DNA of 64,000 nucleotides from Brevibacterium album DSM 18261 (GTDB lineage Bacteria > Actinomycetota > Actinomycetes > Actinomycetales > Brevibacteriaceae), in the NCBI RefSeq assembly GCF_000426445.1, contig NZ_KE384526.1, positions 543,213 through 607,212 of the forward strand, in the 5' to 3' direction. This document shows, piece by piece, positions 9,382 through 17,031 of this stretch. Position 1 is the first letter of the stretch, and each line of letters begins with the position of its first letter. The notes beneath the pieces were generated by a model that saw only the letters and a list, made by a program, of their open reading frames with translations, searched no databases and had not been told where the DNA came from. Both the position numbers and the translations under genes were made by a program.

Positions 9382-9599
9382 CAGTTCTTTCCTTCTGGTT
9401 GTTTCGGAGGTGCTGGTGCAGTCCTGATCCCGTCCAGCCCTGCGGGCCGGCGGGTCCCCAGCCTCCGACTGGGGGTGTCGTCCTCATCTTCCGCGCCCGG
9501 GCGGGGCGGGAGGTGAGGGGGCGAGGTCTGCGCGGGTGTGCGGCTCGATCCCGGGCGCTTGCGCTCCGGGTCGACGCCAGATCTGCGGATGCGGCTCGC

Positions 9600-9713
9600 T
9601 CAGCCCTGGCGCTGCTTGTGGCGCGGGTTCGAGCAGATCACCATCACACGGGAGTGACGACGGATGACCTTGCAGCTCTCGCAGATCGGCTTGACGCTTG
9701 GCTTCACCTTCAT
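9600..9713 (-). CDS. rpmJ: 50S ribosomal protein L36
   Basis: A 37-residue protein, [20 protein letters not shown] and onward, ending NPRHKQRQG. The zinc-binding set is intact (Cys11, Cys14, Cys27 and His32, from CESC, ICSNPRH), so this is the zinc-containing form of L36. The start at 9713 has AAGGA 6 nt upstream; the open frame extends further 5' but the extension is not conserved. It sits between infA and rpsM, the standard position. Confidence 0.95.
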   Translation of the reverse strand: MKVKPSVKPICESCKVIRRHSRVMVICSNPRHKQRQG

Positions 9714-9795
9714 AGCTGTTCCTTCTTCCCACCGCGAATGCCCCGAGGTACTCCCCGGGGCAGTACAGCGCGAACTCGTCGAAGCGATCTTCTGC

Positions 9796-10017
9796 TTACT
9801 TGTACCGGTACACGATGCGACCGCGCGAGAGATCGTACGGCGACAGCTCCACGACCACACGGTCCTCGGGCAGGATGCGGATGTAGTGCTGGCGCATCTT
9901 GCCGGAGATGTGGGCGAGAACCTTATGGCCGTTGGTCAGCTCGACGCGGAATGTAGCGTTCGGCAGCGCCTCGACCACGGATCCCTCGATCTCGATGACC
10001 CCTTCTTTTTTGGCCAT
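9796..10017 (-). CDS. infA: Translation initiation factor IF-1
   Basis: A 73-residue OB-fold protein that binds the 30S A site during initiation. The sequence [20 protein letters not shown], then [20 protein letters not shown], and the final GRIVYRYK are essentially invariant for the family. It is the first gene of the alpha operon here. In most relatives it directly follows map, but here 6.6 kb of accessory genes separate the two, so it must have its own promoter. Confidence 0.98.
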   Translation of the reverse strand: MAKKEGVIEIEGSVVEALPNATFRVELTNGHKVLAHISGKMRQHYIRILPEDRVVVELSPYDLSRGRIVYRYK

Positions 10018-10147
10018 ATCGTCCGTAACCTCGTCTTCCCGCGACGTCGTGTCGCGTTTCGTTCAGGCGGAGCGGACTCCGCGTGGACCGATGGCCTGCA
10101 GCCGGCTCCGGATCCGCGGCTGTCCGTGGATCCGGGGCGCGGACGGC

Positions 10148-10176
10148 GATATACTCACCGCGTGCGCCGCGTCAGA
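10148..10176 (-). promoter_or_regulatory. Candidate promoter of the infA (alpha) operon
   Basis: On the minus strand TCTGAC (10171-10176) and TATATC (10148-10153) are spaced by 17 nt, about 130 nt upstream of infA. The implied leader contains a short hairpin (stem CGCGAC, near 10038-10054). The match is moderate, but a promoter is required here because infA is cut off from map. Apart from this, 10018-10317 holds no gene that I can see. Confidence 0.4.
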
Positions 10177-10317
10177 GGGGTCCGAGCCGAATCCGGGTCG
10201 AACGCCTCAGATCGCACCGGGCGCGCACCCGAGGACTCCCGCATACCGGCGGAGTGCCGGACGCGATGCCATCGGACACAGAACACCCCGTGGTCACAGG
10301 CCAATAGGTAACTGTAC

Positions 10318-11466
10318 ATGACGGCGCATCATTACGGCAAAAGCCGCCCCGGGCGCAACACGGACACGCCGGTGCGCGGAAGCGGGGACGCACTCACGCA
10401 CGCACTGGGCCGGCTCCTCGACCCGGCCTCGGGCCCGGCGGAGCAGCGGGCGGCGGCTCGCGTCCTCGACCGCGCGCAGACCACCGCGCTGAGCACGCTC
10501 CCCCTCCACCGCGCACTCGGCCACCGCGTCCGCAGGCTTCTCCGGCCGGCTCCCGGACAGCGCCTCCTCGCCCGGCTCCTCGCCTCGGGCCCAGCCGCCG
10601 AGGCTGCCCGCGCACTCGCACTCGCACCCGGGCTCGAGCCCCTGCCGGCCGGTGCTCCACGACTGCAGCAGGTGCCCCTCCGCCTGCTGCGCGCACCCGG
10701 GCCCAGCGTGGCGGTGCGGCAGGGACGGCTGGGCGACTGCTGGCTGATCGCCGTGCTCGATGCCTGCGAGGCGATCCGGCCCGGATTCCTCCGCGAGCTC
10801 ATCCGGCCCGACGCAGACCCGCGCTTTGCGACAGTGCGCCTCCACTCCCCCGCGCTGGCGCTCCCGCTGCTGCGCCGCATCCCCGGACTCCCCCTCCGTC
10901 CGCGGGAGGTGCGGCTGAGCACCGCCGTCCCCCGCGACCGCAGGGCAGGCAGCCGCACGCTGGCACCCAATGCCGCCTCACTCGCGGAGAAGGCGGCCGT
11001 CTGCCTGTGGGCGCAGGGCTCCTACCGTCGCCTGGCGCGGGATTTCGCGGGCATCGCCTTCGTGCTCGTCACGGGCAGGTGGGCTCCCGCGCGCCCCGTC
11101 CCGAGGCGGCTGGAGACGATGGAGCGCTGGCTCGCCCAGGGACGGCCCGTGGTCGCCTCGACGCTCATCCGCCCCGGCGGTTCCTTCACCCTGGCCCGCG
11201 AGGACGACCCAGGCCGGCGCGTCGCCGTCATGGACGGGCACGTCTACGCAGTGCACGGGGTGGGGCACAGCGATGAGGACGGCCGAGCCGTGGCCGGTGC
11301 CCCGCTCCGGGTGCATCTCCGCAACCCCGTGGGCCCCGCCGATCCTCCCGCACCCTCCTCGCGCGGCATGGGTGAGTCCGTCGTGCGCAGGAAGGACCTC
11401 TACCTCTCCGCGCGCCAGCTCCGGCGGGCCTTCATCAGCGTGAACGTTGGACCCCGTCTGCGCTGA
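10318..11466 (+). CDS. Calpain-like (family C2) cysteine protease
   Basis: A 382-residue protein carrying the papain-like calpain catalytic triad in the right order. The nucleophile block VRQGRLGDCWLIAVLDA has Cys141 (calpain consensus QGxLGDCW). His308 is in MDGHVYAVHGV (consensus GHxYxV) and Asn336 in VHLRNPVGP (consensus RNPWG, with Val for Trp). There is no signal peptide, no transmembrane segment and no EF-hand or C2-like module, so it is predicted to be cytosolic. Residues 1-130 are a basic, Leu/Ala/Arg-rich region of unknown role. Bacterial C2 homologs exist, but their substrates are mostly unknown. It is a lone plus-strand gene facing away from infA and convergent with a META-domain gene. 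Confidence 0.8.
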   Translation: MTAHHYGKSRPGRNTDTPVRGSGDALTHALGRLLDPASGPAEQRAAARVLDRAQTTALSTLPLHRALGHRVRRLLRPAPGQRLLARLLASGPAAEAARALALAPGLEPLPAGAPRLQQVPLRLLRAPGPSVAVRQGRLGDCWLIAVLDACEAIRPGFLRELIRPDADPRFATVRLHSPALALPLLRRIPGLPLRPREVRLSTAVPRDRRAGSRTLAPNAASLAEKAAVCLWAQGSYRRLARDFAGIAFVLVTGRWAPARPVPRRLETMERWLAQGRPVVASTLIRPGGSFTLAREDDPGRRVAVMDGHVYAVHGVGHSDEDGRAVAGAPLRVHLRNPVGPADPPAPSSRGMGESVVRRKDLYLSARQLRRAFISVNVGPRLR

Positions 11467-11480
11467 AGCGCGGCTCGCAC

Positions 11481-11568
11481 GCTCCCGGTCCTCGGTCGCG
11501 GCGCTCCCGGTCCCCGGTCGCGGCGCTCCCGGTCCTCGGTCGCGGCGCTCGCGGCTCCCGGTCGCGGC
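11481..11568. repeat. Tandem 22-bp GC-rich repeat, about four copies
   Basis: Units begin at 11481, 11503, 11525 and 11547, each 22 nt. They are built on GCTCCCGGTCCTCGGTCGCG plus two bases; the second has one change and the fourth is degenerate. They fill the gap between the stop codons of two convergent genes. No coding role is apparent. Confidence 0.85.
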
Positions 11569-11570
11569 GC

Positions 11571-11975
11571 TCAGCGCTCGCGGGTGAGGGTGCCGATCTC
11601 CCGTCCCTGCCGGTCGAACACGCGCAGCACATCGCCGTCGAGCGTGACCGCGACGGCGCCGGCCAACCAGGCGTCGACGCCCAGGCAGGCCTTGAGGGTG
11701 CTCAGGCCGCGGCGGATGGTCGCGGTGCTCCCTTCGAGCGTGTACTCGCCGTGGACTCCGTTGCAGCCGTCCGAACCGGTCATGCGCCTCGTGCCGTCCG
11801 TCCCGGGCGCGTGGAACTCCAGGAACGCCGAGGCCGGGTCCTCGGCCCGCCATGTGCCCAGGAGCGCGGAGGCGGGACCGGAGGCCTCGCCCGTCGCACC
11901 GAACGCCGGCGTCCCCCTGCCCGGTACCCCCGCGCCCGAACCTTCCCCTCGCTCCGGGTGATCCTGCTCGGTCAT
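11571..11975 (-). CDS. META/HslJ-domain protein, no signal peptide
   Basis: 134 residues from the ATG at 11975, which has GGGAGG a few bases upstream. The open frame reaches 12107, but a terminator hairpin (12071-12105) would then lie inside the first codons, so the shorter form is preferred. The C-terminal 95 residues match the META (DUF306) fold: LLGTWRAED, MTGSDGCNGVHGEY (GSDGCNG at 67-73), the STLKAC block and IGTLTRE at the end. It is a paralog of the lipoprotein at 16470-16883 but has no signal sequence or lipobox. The function is unknown. HslJ relatives are linked to envelope stress in E. coli; no such role is shown here. Confidence 0.7.
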   Translation of the reverse strand: MTEQDHPERGEGSGAGVPGRGTPAFGATGEASGPASALLGTWRAEDPASAFLEFHAPGTDGTRRMTGSDGCNGVHGEYTLEGSTATIRRGLSTLKACLGVDAWLAGAVAVTLDGDVLRVFDRQGREIGTLTRER

Positions 11976-12070
11976 CTCGCCCTCCCCTGCTGCACGCGCA
12001 GCTGCCGTGCTCTCCGTGCGGCGGCGCATCCCGCCCACCGCTGGGTCGATCCTCCCACCCCGGGGACGCC

Positions 12071-12105
12071 GAATGGGGCACCCGCTGTGTGCGAGTGCCC
12101 CATTC
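12071..12105 (-). terminator. Terminator-like hairpin downstream of the first S1 protease gene
   Basis: An 11-bp perfect stem (12071-12081 with 12095-12105) and a 13-nt loop, placed after the protease stop and before the preferred start of the META gene. Its position helps to fix that start. Confidence 0.6.
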
Positions 12106-12223
12106 ACCGCGTCTGCTCAGGCGGGCGCCCCTGCGGGCGTCCTCCTCGAGTTCCGATCCCGGTGAGCTCCCGGCCCCGTGGAGGCCGGAGGCTCCTCACC
12201 GTGATCGGCTGAACGCTTCTCGA

Positions 12224-13972
12224 TCAGACGTTGCGGCGGCGTGCGATGTAGACCAGTGCACCGCCGACGGCCAGCAGGCCGGCCGCACCTGCGACGAGCG
12301 GACCGGTGGTGGAACCGGTGCGCGGCAGATCGTCGCCGTTGCCGTTGTCGTCCTCGCCGCCGTTGCCGCCGTCGGAGTCCGCGACCACGGAGAACCCGGC
12401 CTCGTGCACGTCCTCGCTCGTGGTGGCGACGACGTCGTACTCACCGATGTAGGCCTCGGGTGCGGCGGTGGTCAGGCCCCAGATCCGCGAGCCGGCCACA
12501 CCGTTCTCGTCCACGGTCACCGTGACGGACTTCGCGGCCGCTGCCTGACCGTCCATGAAGGTCTCGAACGTCACCTCGGAGCCGGGCTCGGCACCCGTGA
12601 CCGTGTAGACCACACCGCGGTCCTCGGCCTCTGCCTGCTCCTCGCCGTCGGCCACGAACTTCGAGGCCTCGACCTCGGTCTCGCTCAGGCGCAGCTCCTC
12701 CGGCTCCTCGGTGGGAGTCGCCGTCTGGGTCGGCTCATCCGTGGGGGTGGCCGTCTGCGTGGGCTCGGCCGTCTCGGTCTCCGAGGGGGTCGGATCCGGG
12801 GTCTCGGTGGGCTCAGCCGTCTCCGTCTCGGAAGGCGTCGGGCTGGGTGTCTCCGTGTCGGTCGGGGTCGGGCTGGGCTCGTCGCCCGCCGTCTTCACGG
12901 TGTAGTCACCGGGGAGGTGCTTGAGGCCCTCGTGGAGCTCAGCGGTCCAGAGGACGCCCGGACCGCCGCCGGAGACCACACCCACAGCCTGGTCGCCGAG
13001 CATGACGGCGCCGCCGGAGTCACCGCCCGCGACCTCGGCCGTGGAGCCGAAGCCGTAGACGATGTGGGGGTTGCCCGCATCGTCCCGGACGTTCGCGTAG
13101 CCGTCGACGAAGTCGATGACGCCCTCGGTCTTGCCGGTGGTGCGGCCCGAGTGGTAGACGGTCTGACCGATGTGACCCTGCTCGACATCGAGCACGCCGT
13201 TGACGGGCTGTGCATCGGAGGCGAGGTCGTCGGCCTGGTATGCGGCCTCGGTCCACTGCGTGACCTCGCCGGGCATGTTGAAGCCCGAGGCCTCATCGAC
13301 CTCGATGATGCCGAAGTCCTGCGCGTCCGCGGGGTCGAGGTCATCGGTGACAGCCGTGGCCGGACCGTACTGGGTGTGCGTGAACTCGCCCAGTCGCTTG
13401 TCGCCCAGCTGCTCCGAGGTGTTGTAGCTGTCGGTCGCGACGTTCGAGGTCGACGGTGCCTCGAGGTGGACGTCGTTGCCGATCATCCCGTCACCGCAGT
13501 GACCCGCGGTGATGATCGCGTCCTTGCCGTCCGGGCCCACGGCGTTGAAGCCGATGGAGCACAGACCAAAGCCGCCGCCCATGCTGACGCGGTAGCCGGC
13601 GCCGTTGACCACATCGGTGTCATTGGCGGCGACGGCCGAGTAGCCCTCGTCGATGTGCTCGACCACGATCTCATCGGGGGTGCCGTTGTCCGCCTCGGCG
13701 AACTCGACGACGCTCTCGACCTCGGTCGACTCCTCGTCCACGGTGGCATCGGTGGTCTGCACGACGAGCTGGCCGCCCTCGCCCTTGCCCACCGCGGCGA
13801 TCGTGTCCGCGTGCTTGAGCGCGGTCAGCGCAGCCACTTCGTAGGACTCCGGGGCCTCATCCGCCGTCGGCGTCGCGAGGGCGACCGGGGCCGCGACCAG
13901 TGCGCCGCCGAAGCCCAGCGCCACCGCGGCGCTCAGGGCGACGGCGCGCTTACCCATCATGGGTCGTGCCAT
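12224..13972 (-). CDS. Secreted, wall-anchored trypsin-like serine protease (S1 family)
   Basis: 582 residues. The layout is a signal peptide (1 to about 33, ending in VALA), a roughly 90-residue acidic propeptide, and a mature domain beginning near DVVNGAGY. The catalytic triad is His158 in TAGHC, Asp219 in AQDFGIIEVD and Ser319 in AGGDSGGAV; Cys138 and Cys159 form the usual first disulfide. After the protease domain come a Pro/Thr/Glu linker (365-425), an Ig-like domain and a sorting signal LPRTG (549-553) with hydrophobic segment and Arg-rich tail. It is therefore probably exported and sortase-linked, although LPRTG is off the LPXTG consensus only at X. SD AAGGA. It is a paralog of the next gene upstream. 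Confidence 0.88.
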   Translation of the reverse strand: MARPMMGKRAVALSAAVALGFGGALVAAPVALATPTADEAPESYEVAALTALKHADTIAAVGKGEGGQLVVQTTDATVDEESTEVESVVEFAEADNGTPDEIVVEHIDEGYSAVAANDTDVVNGAGYRVSMGGGFGLCSIGFNAVGPDGKDAIITAGHCGDGMIGNDVHLEAPSTSNVATDSYNTSEQLGDKRLGEFTHTQYGPATAVTDDLDPADAQDFGIIEVDEASGFNMPGEVTQWTEAAYQADDLASDAQPVNGVLDVEQGHIGQTVYHSGRTTGKTEGVIDFVDGYANVRDDAGNPHIVYGFGSTAEVAGGDSGGAVMLGDQAVGVVSGGGPGVLWTAELHEGLKHLPGDYTVKTAGDEPSPTPTDTETPSPTPSETETAEPTETPDPTPSETETAEPTQTATPTDEPTQTATPTEEPEELRLSETEVEASKFVADGEEQAEAEDRGVVYTVTGAEPGSEVTFETFMDGQAAAAKSVTVTVDENGVAGSRIWGLTTAAPEAYIGEYDVVATTSEDVHEAGFSVVADSDGGNGGEDDNGNGDDLPRTGSTTGPLVAGAAGLLAVGGALVYIARRRNV

Positions 13973-14091
13973 TGTTCAGTTCCTTCGTGTCAGTTCGCAT
14001 GAACGGGGGCCGGGCCTCACCGCTGAAGGGCGGACTCCTGACTCACCCTGGACATCCTGCCCGAACGACGCTCGGCACGCCGGATAAAGAA

Positions 14092-14108
14092 CGTTTTGGT
14101 CACGGAAA
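14092..14108 (-). promoter_or_regulatory. 17-bp element shared with the paralogous protease gene
   Basis: On the minus strand TTTCCGTGACCAAAACG, about 120 nt upstream of the protease start at 13972. The same element with one change lies upstream of the paralog (16287-16303). The surrounding sequence is not otherwise conserved, which suggests an operator or activator site rather than recent duplication. Confidence 0.5.
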
Positions 14109-14161
14109 AGTCTCGAACTTGACAAGACGCAGATCGGGATGTCCGAGGTGCGGGCACAGCT

Positions 14162-14192
14162 GAGGGGCGCCCGCACAGTGCGGGCGCCCCTC
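14162..14192 (-). terminator. Terminator hairpin downstream of the second S1 protease gene
   Basis: A perfect inverted repeat: 14162-14176 is complementary to 14178-14192 (15 bp, of which the innermost pairs form the loop). It lies between the two protease genes and indicates that they are separate transcription units. Confidence 0.65.
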
Positions 14193-14245
14193 CTGAGTCG
14201 CCGGGCCGTTGCCCTCAGCGCTCAGCCGTGTGCAATCGCCTCAGA

Positions 14246-16177
14246 TCACTCTGCGGCGGTGTGGCGGCGGCGCGCGATGTAGACGAGCGCACCTCCGACT
14301 GCCACGAGTCCGGCGGCGCCGGCGAGCAGCGGACCGGTGGTGGAACCGGTGCGCGGCAGATCGTTGCCGTCGTCCTCGCCGTTGCCGTCGTCCTCGCCGC
14401 CGTTGCCGCCGTCCGAGTCATCGACGACGGTGAAGGTGGCCTCGTGCACGTCCTCGTCGCTCGTGGCGACGACGTCGTACTCGCCCACGTAGGCAGAGGC
14501 GTCAGCGGTCGTCATGCCCCAGATGCGGGAGGAGGCGACGCCGTTCTCGTTCGCGGTGACGGTGACGGACTTCGCGGGCTCGCCCCGGTCCTCATCGGCG
14601 GCGGGAGCCGCCTCGGAACCTGCGTTCGCAGCCGCGGAGTCGATGTCCGCGTAGGTGTCGAAGGTGACCTCTTCACCCGGCTCCGCCCCGGTGACGGTGT
14701 ACTGGACGCCGCGGTCCTCGGCCTCCGCCTGCTCCTCACCGTCGGCGACGAACTGCGAGGCCTCGATCTCCTCGGCGCTCAGCGCGAGGGCCTCGGGCTC
14801 CTGCGTGGGATCGTCGGTCGGGTCCTCGGTCGGGTCCTCGGTCGGGTCGTCCGTGGGGTCCTCAGTGGGATCGTCGGTCGGGTCCTCAGTGGGATCGTCC
14901 GTGGGGTCCTCAGTCGGATCCTCGGTGGGCTCCTCAGTGGGGTCCTCAGTCGGATCCTCGGTGGGCTCCTCGGTCGGCTCCTCGTCGCCCGCGGTCTTGA
15001 TCTCGTAGCCGCTCAGGCCCTCGTTCTGCAGGCCCTGGTACAGCTCGGCGGCCCAGACGAAGTCGCCCTCCTGGGTGGCCGGGTTGTAGTTCGAGCCGGA
15101 GACGATGCCGGCAGCCTGGCCGTCGATCGTCACGGCGCCGCCGGAGTCGCCCGGGATGCCGAGAGTGTTGACGGCGAAGCCGTAGACCATGTACGCACCG
15201 GTCTCGTCGCCGATCGGCGCGAAGCCGTCGACGATCGCGGTGGCGTTGTTGGCCTCCATGTTGATGGGGCCCTCCTGCACACCGGAGGTGCGGCCGGAGC
15301 GCACAGCGGTCTGACCGATGTGGTCCTCGGTCACGTCGACGACGCCGGTCACGTCGACCGTGGACTCGGCGAGCACATCGGAGTCGGAGGTCGTCCAGTC
15401 GGTGACCTCGCCCTTGCCCGTGTAGTCGCTGCCCTCGTCGACGGTGATGACGGAGAAGTCCTGGGAGTTCTCCGGCGTGTACTGGCTCAGGTCGTCCCCG
15501 GGCTCGTACATCGCAGGACCGAACTCCGAGTAGGTCATCTCACCCAGAGCCTGCCCGGGGTGCAGGAAGTCGGTCTTGGCCTCGCCGTGGATGTCGCCGG
15601 TGCCTGCATTGGACGCCGAGGGCTTCTCCACGGCGGTCTGCGTGCCCTCATCACCGCAGTGGCCGGCGGAGATGACCGCTTCCTCACCGTTCGGTCCGGT
15701 CGCGGGGAAGCCGAAGGAGCACAGGCCCTGGGGGCTGCCCTGCCCGTCGAGCGTGATGTAGCCGGCGCCGCCCACGAGGTCGGTGTCGGCCGCGGTCGCC
15801 TTATAGGTGCCGGCGACGGGCTCGACGACCAGATCCTTCTTGGTCGTCTCCTGCGCGAAGGTCGCGACCGCCTCGAGCGCCTCGCCCGCCTTGCCCGTGG
15901 CCTCCTCGCCCTCGACCGACTTCTTCACGACCTGGGCGACCACCTGGCCGTCCTTGCCGTAGCCGATCGCGGCGATCTCGTCGCTCGCGTTGAACGCCTT
16001 CGCCGCGACCGGCGCGAGCGCCTGCGGTCCGCCGGCCTTCGCCGGAGCGGCGCTCGCGCCCTCGGGCGCCGTGTCGGCCGCCGTGGCGGCGGGAGCGGTG
16101 AGCGCAACGGTTCCGAAGCCGAGCGCGACTGCCGCGCTCAGAGCCACGAAGCGATTGCCCTTGATCGGGTTACCCAT
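14246..16177 (-). CDS. Secreted, wall-anchored trypsin-like serine protease (S1 family), paralog
   Basis: 643 residues from the ATG at 16177 (GAGGAAG 6 nt upstream); the open frame starts earlier, but those residues are not signal-like. It has a signal peptide (1 to about 34), a propeptide and the mature domain from LVGGAGY. The triad is His173 in SAGHCGD, Asp240 in SQDFSVITVD and Ser345 in PGDSGGAV, with paired Cys153 and Cys174. Residues 399-460 are a (T-E/D-E/D-P) tandem repeat spacer, followed by a domain homologous to the C-terminal Ig-like domain of the neighbour. The protein ends in LPRTG (607-611), a hydrophobic stretch and RRR. It is probably displayed on the cell wall; the substrate is unknown. 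Confidence 0.88.
   Translation of the reverse strand: MGNPIKGNRFVALSAAVALGFGTVALTAPAATAADTAPEGASAAPAKAGGPQALAPVAAKAFNASDEIAAIGYGKDGQVVAQVVKKSVEGEEATGKAGEALEAVATFAQETTKKDLVVEPVAGTYKATAADTDLVGGAGYITLDGQGSPQGLCSFGFPATGPNGEEAVISAGHCGDEGTQTAVEKPSASNAGTGDIHGEAKTDFLHPGQALGEMTYSEFGPAMYEPGDDLSQYTPENSQDFSVITVDEGSDYTGKGEVTDWTTSDSDVLAESTVDVTGVVDVTEDHIGQTAVRSGRTSGVQEGPINMEANNATAIVDGFAPIGDETGAYMVYGFAVNTLGIPGDSGGAVTIDGQAAGIVSGSNYNPATQEGDFVWAAELYQGLQNEGLSGYEIKTAGDEEPTEEPTEDPTEDPTEEPTEDPTEDPTDDPTEDPTDDPTEDPTDDPTEDPTEDPTDDPTQEPEALALSAEEIEASQFVADGEEQAEAEDRGVQYTVTGAEPGEEVTFDTYADIDSAAANAGSEAAPAADEDRGEPAKSVTVTANENGVASSRIWGMTTADASAYVGEYDVVATSDEDVHEATFTVVDDSDGGNGGEDDGNGEDDGNDLPRTGSTTGPLLAGAAGLVAVGGALVYIARRRHTAAE
14798..14983 (-). 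repeat. In-frame 12-bp tandem repeat coding for TEDP/TDDP units
   Basis: About fifteen 12-nt units encode T-(E/D)-(E/D)-P at residues 399-460 of the protease. It is a rigid, acidic wall-spanning spacer of the kind common before LPXTG signals. Copy number is likely to vary between strains by slippage. Confidence 0.85.
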
Positions 16178-16286
16178 AGGTGCTTCCTCACAATGTCTGG
16201 TCGGATGACGGCAGGCGCCGCAGCTCGGCGGCACCGTGCCCTCGCCACACTCTGTCATTCGTCACAGACGCATAACATTTGTGTTC

Positions 16287-16303
16287 GTTGTGGTCACGGA
16301 AAG
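16287..16303 (-). promoter_or_regulatory. 17-bp element shared with the paralogous protease gene
   Basis: On the minus strand TTTCCGTGACCACAACG, about 110 nt upstream of the protease start at 16177; 16 of 17 positions match the copy at 14092-14108. The region 16178-16418 contains no other gene, so it is probably the promoter/operator region of this protease. Confidence 0.5.
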
Positions 16304-16418
16304 ATCACATTCGCACAGTTCGCCTTTGCCAACCCTGAAACCTCGAAGACTTTCACTTTCGGTCTTCCCGCCGGGTCCTGCGCACGGAGTCCGCCCGAAG
16401 TCCCCTACAACGCAGAAA

Positions 16419-16446
16419 GGCCCGGACACCCTCAGGCGTCCGGGCC
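16419..16446 (-). terminator. Terminator hairpin downstream of the META lipoprotein gene
   Basis: A 9-bp perfect stem (16419-16427 with 16438-16446) and a 10-nt loop. It lies 23 nt after the META lipoprotein stop, separating it from the protease gene downstream. Confidence 0.6.
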
Positions 16447-16469
16447 CGCAGCCCTCGTCTCCGCAGCGC

Positions 16470-16883
16470 TCAGGACTCGCGGGACAGCGTTCCGATCTCC
16501 TCACCCTCACCGTCGAGCACCGAGAGCTCGTCGCCGCTCACGACCACGCTCGCGGTGTCCGCCATCCAGGTGTCCGTCCCCGGGCAGCCCTTCAGCGTGC
16601 CGAAGCCGCGCTCGATGACTGCGGTGTCACCGTCGATGGTGAACTCCCCCTGGAGCCCGTTGCAGCCGTCGGAGCCGCTCACGTGACCGGTGCCCTCCTC
16701 ATCCGGCTCGGCGAACTCGAGGAAGGCCCCCTCCGGGTCCTCGGCCACCCACTTCCCCTCGAACCGGGGCCCTTCCCCGGTCTCGGCCGGGCTCACTGTC
16801 CCGCCCCCGCATCCTGCGAGCGCGGCGGCGGCAGCCGCAACCGCCAGGAGCAGGGGCGCGCGCTTCAGGCTCAGGCGTGTCAT
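16470..16883 (-). CDS. META/HslJ-domain lipoprotein
   Basis: 137 residues from the ATG at 16883, chosen because GGAGG lies just upstream and a proper lipoprotein signal follows: MTRLSLKRAP, a hydrophobic stretch, and lipobox LAGC with Cys25. The mature part is a META (DUF306) domain with WVAEDPEGAFLEF, VSGSDGCNGLQGEF (GSDGCNG at 70-76), FGTLKGCPG and IGTLSRES. It should be lipid-anchored outside the membrane. It is a paralog of the protein at 11571-11975. The two META genes bracket the two proteases, which is suggestive of a functional link (for example an inhibitor or chaperone), but nothing in the sequence proves that. Confidence 0.8.
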   Translation of the reverse strand: MTRLSLKRAPLLLAVAAAAAALAGCGGGTVSPAETGEGPRFEGKWVAEDPEGAFLEFAEPDEEGTGHVSGSDGCNGLQGEFTIDGDTAVIERGFGTLKGCPGTDTWMADTASVVVSGDELSVLDGEGEEIGTLSRES

Positions 16884-16984
16884 GGTTCCTCCCGCTGTTC
16901 GTCGCCGTATCAGGCGCCGACGAGCCGTGCTGCCGCCGGCGGACGTCTCCACGCTAGACCAGATCCCTGACGATTCCCACAGAC

Positions 16985-17013
16985 GCCGGCACCCGGAGGC
17001 CGCCCGTGCCGGC
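16985..17013 (-). terminator. Candidate terminator after map
   Basis: An 8-bp perfect stem (16985-16992 with 17006-17013), GC only, 19 nt past the map stop. It would end the secY-adk-map unit. Confidence 0.5.
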
Positions 17014-17031
17014 CCGGAGCCGGATGCGCTC

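Noticed and set aside
11976..12107. 5' extension of the META gene to 12107
   Set aside because: It would run through a terminator hairpin and is not conserved; the ATG at 11975 has an SD.
14798..14983. 12-bp repeats as a possible CRISPR array
   Set aside because: There are no spacers; the units are in frame within the protease linker and encode TEDP/TDDP.
14228..16618. A 796-codon plus-strand frame opposite the second S1 protease
   Set aside because: Shadow frame; the minus-strand frame has signal peptide, triad and sorting signal.
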